Source: Akkermansiaceae bacterium
Lineage (GTDB): Bacteria; Verrucomicrobiota; Verrucomicrobiia; Verrucomicrobiales; Akkermansiaceae
Direction: 5' to 3'
NCBI GenBank assembly: GCA_903875675.1
Contig: CAIQXC010000046.1
Location: 1-35,881 of the forward strand
Length of the DNA stretch: 35,881 nt
In this document: one piece after another, positions 34,766-35,881 of the stretch
Layout: each line of letters starts with the position of its first letter
Position numbering within the stretch: the first letter of the stretch is position 1
Notes under the pieces: model-generated
Seen by the model: the letters and a program-made list of their open reading frames with translations, nothing else
What the model was told of the DNA's origin: nothing
Database searches by the model: none
Program-made: the position numbers and the translations under genes

Positions 34766-35881
34766 TCATTCCTCCTCTTCGTTGTCATCCGGGGTGTTGA
34801 CGAACCATTTGTCAGGCAATTCGTCCAAAAACACCGGCTCACCGGTCTCCGAGGCAATGAGCGAATTGACATGGACCCGCAGCAGCAACCCAATCGCCGC
34901 CCACATTCCAACCGAACCCTCGCGAGGATAGAATGTCTGGCCTCCAAAGGCTCCGATCATAAGCGCAAGCACGAGGCAAAAGGCGGTGCACCCGATGGAA
35001 CAGACCAAGGGATCGTTCCGCACTAGGACATAGGTTATACTGTTCCTAACCACATAGAAGAAGAAGGCGACGACCAGAGTCATGCCTACGAATCCGTTGT
35101 CGAGCCATAGCTCCAAGTAGGCTTGGTGCGGGTGATCGAAGGACTCGCCATAGACATTGAGTAGATTGTCTCGAACCCCACACGTCACCATGCCCTGTCG
35201 CCCAAAGCCGATCAGCGGAGACTTGCTGATTTGCTCGATCACCTGCGGCCAGGCGATGTCGCGCCCGGAAGTCATTTCGTAGGCGCTGGTGCCAACCGTG
35301 AAATTGCCCTTCGTGCCGCCGAAACCCTCGAGCATCCGCTCTCTTACGCTCGGCAAGGCGATTCCAATGGCCAGCATCGCCACCGGAATCACAAGCAGCA
35401 ACTTGCGCCAGCGCAACATCGACAGAACAAGCCCCACTGCGATCCAAGTGACATAGCCGGTTCGGCCTCCGGTTAGTGCCTGGCCAAAGGCGATGGCCCC
35501 CGCGATGGTGAGCAGGATGCAGCGGTGAACATTTTGTTTCAGGAGAGGCAGCGTGGCCAGCGCCGCCCACGATGCCCCTGCAAGCATCATTGACAAGGTC
35601 ACCCGGTTGTACCCCATTTCCTTCTGGATGATTCTGGAAGCTCGGGCCGCAAGTTCTGATCCGCCGCCGCCGATGGAGCTCAATGGCATCCAGCGCACCA
35701 CCTGAATTGCCAGCAGAAAATAGAGCCCAAGGATGAAACCCAACGCGATAGTTGCCCGCTGGCGACTCCTACAGGCGTCAAAAATCAGCAGTGAAAGCAA
35801 CACCCACTTGACGGTGTTCAGTAAAAACTCGCTGACAATCGAACCATTGGTGTAACCGCTCGGATAGTTACTCAGAAGCAA
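34766..35881 (-). CDS. O-antigen ligase/polymerase family (Wzy/WaaL-like), 5' end truncated by window edge
   Basis: Multi-TM; GGRTGYVTWIAVGLVLSML; SPLIGFGRQGMVTCG...HPHQAYLELWLDNGFVGMTLVVAFFFYVV. Confidence 0.88.
   Translation of the reverse strand: MLLSNYPSGYTNGSIVSEFLLNTVKWVLLSLLIFDACRSRQRATIALGFILGLYFLLAIQVVRWMPLSSIGGGGSELAARASRIIQKEMGYNRVTLSMMLAGASWAALATLPLLKQNVHRCILLTIAGAIAFGQALTGGRTGYVTWIAVGLVLSMLRWRKLLLVIPVAMLAIGIALPSVRERMLEGFGGTKGNFTVGTSAYEMTSGRDIAWPQVIEQISKSPLIGFGRQGMVTCGVRDNLLNVYGESFDHPHQAYLELWLDNGFVGMTLVVAFFFYVVRNSITYVLVRNDPLVCSIGCTAFCLVLALMIGAFGGQTFYPREGSVGMWAAIGLLLRVHVNSLIASETGEPVFLDELPDKWFVNTPDDNEEEE

Overview
The window looks like a bacterial exopolysaccharide and exosortase protein-sorting locus, probably from Verrucomicrobia (inferred from VPDSG/VPDGG-type C-terminal sorting tails). 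Almost all genes are on the minus strand. They include: an edge-truncated NAD-dependent epimerase, a sugar nucleotidyltransferase, a Wza-like SLBB export lipoprotein, two VPD(S/G)G-CTERM cargo proteins, a PrsT-like TPR lipoprotein (split by a -1 frameshift), a PrsR-like sigma54 response regulator, a PrsK-like histidine kinase, a WecG/TagA/CpsF glycosyltransferase, a polyprenyl glycosylphosphotransferase, an exosortase (probably XrtC), an (alpha/alpha)-barrel-like protein, a WbpP/TviC-like epimerase, two polysaccharide deacetylases, three GT4 and one GT2 glycosyltransferases, three methyltransferases (one FkbM), a Wzx-type flippase, a sulfotransferase and an edge-truncated O-antigen ligase/polymerase. 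Only two large genes are on the plus strand. Both encode secreted repeat proteins that share a C-terminal module. Signals beyond the ORF track: (1) a strong sigma54 -24/-12 promoter in front of a VPDGG-CTERM gene, tying the cargo to PrsR; (2) an unlisted 58-aa membrane microprotein with a sigma70-type promoter placed so that transcription would start on its GTG codon (leaderless); (3) a decayed DUF218/YdcF-like gene next to the exosortase; (4) a decayed beta-helix/choice-of-anchor-Q remnant between glycan genes; (5) long G/C homopolymers (10, 9, 8, 7, 7) in surface or glycan genes, as in contingency loci; (6) an FN3 domain duplicated into the middle of an MBG-like repeat. No tRNA, rRNA, CRISPR or transposase was seen. 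All family calls come from reading motifs by eye; no database search was run.
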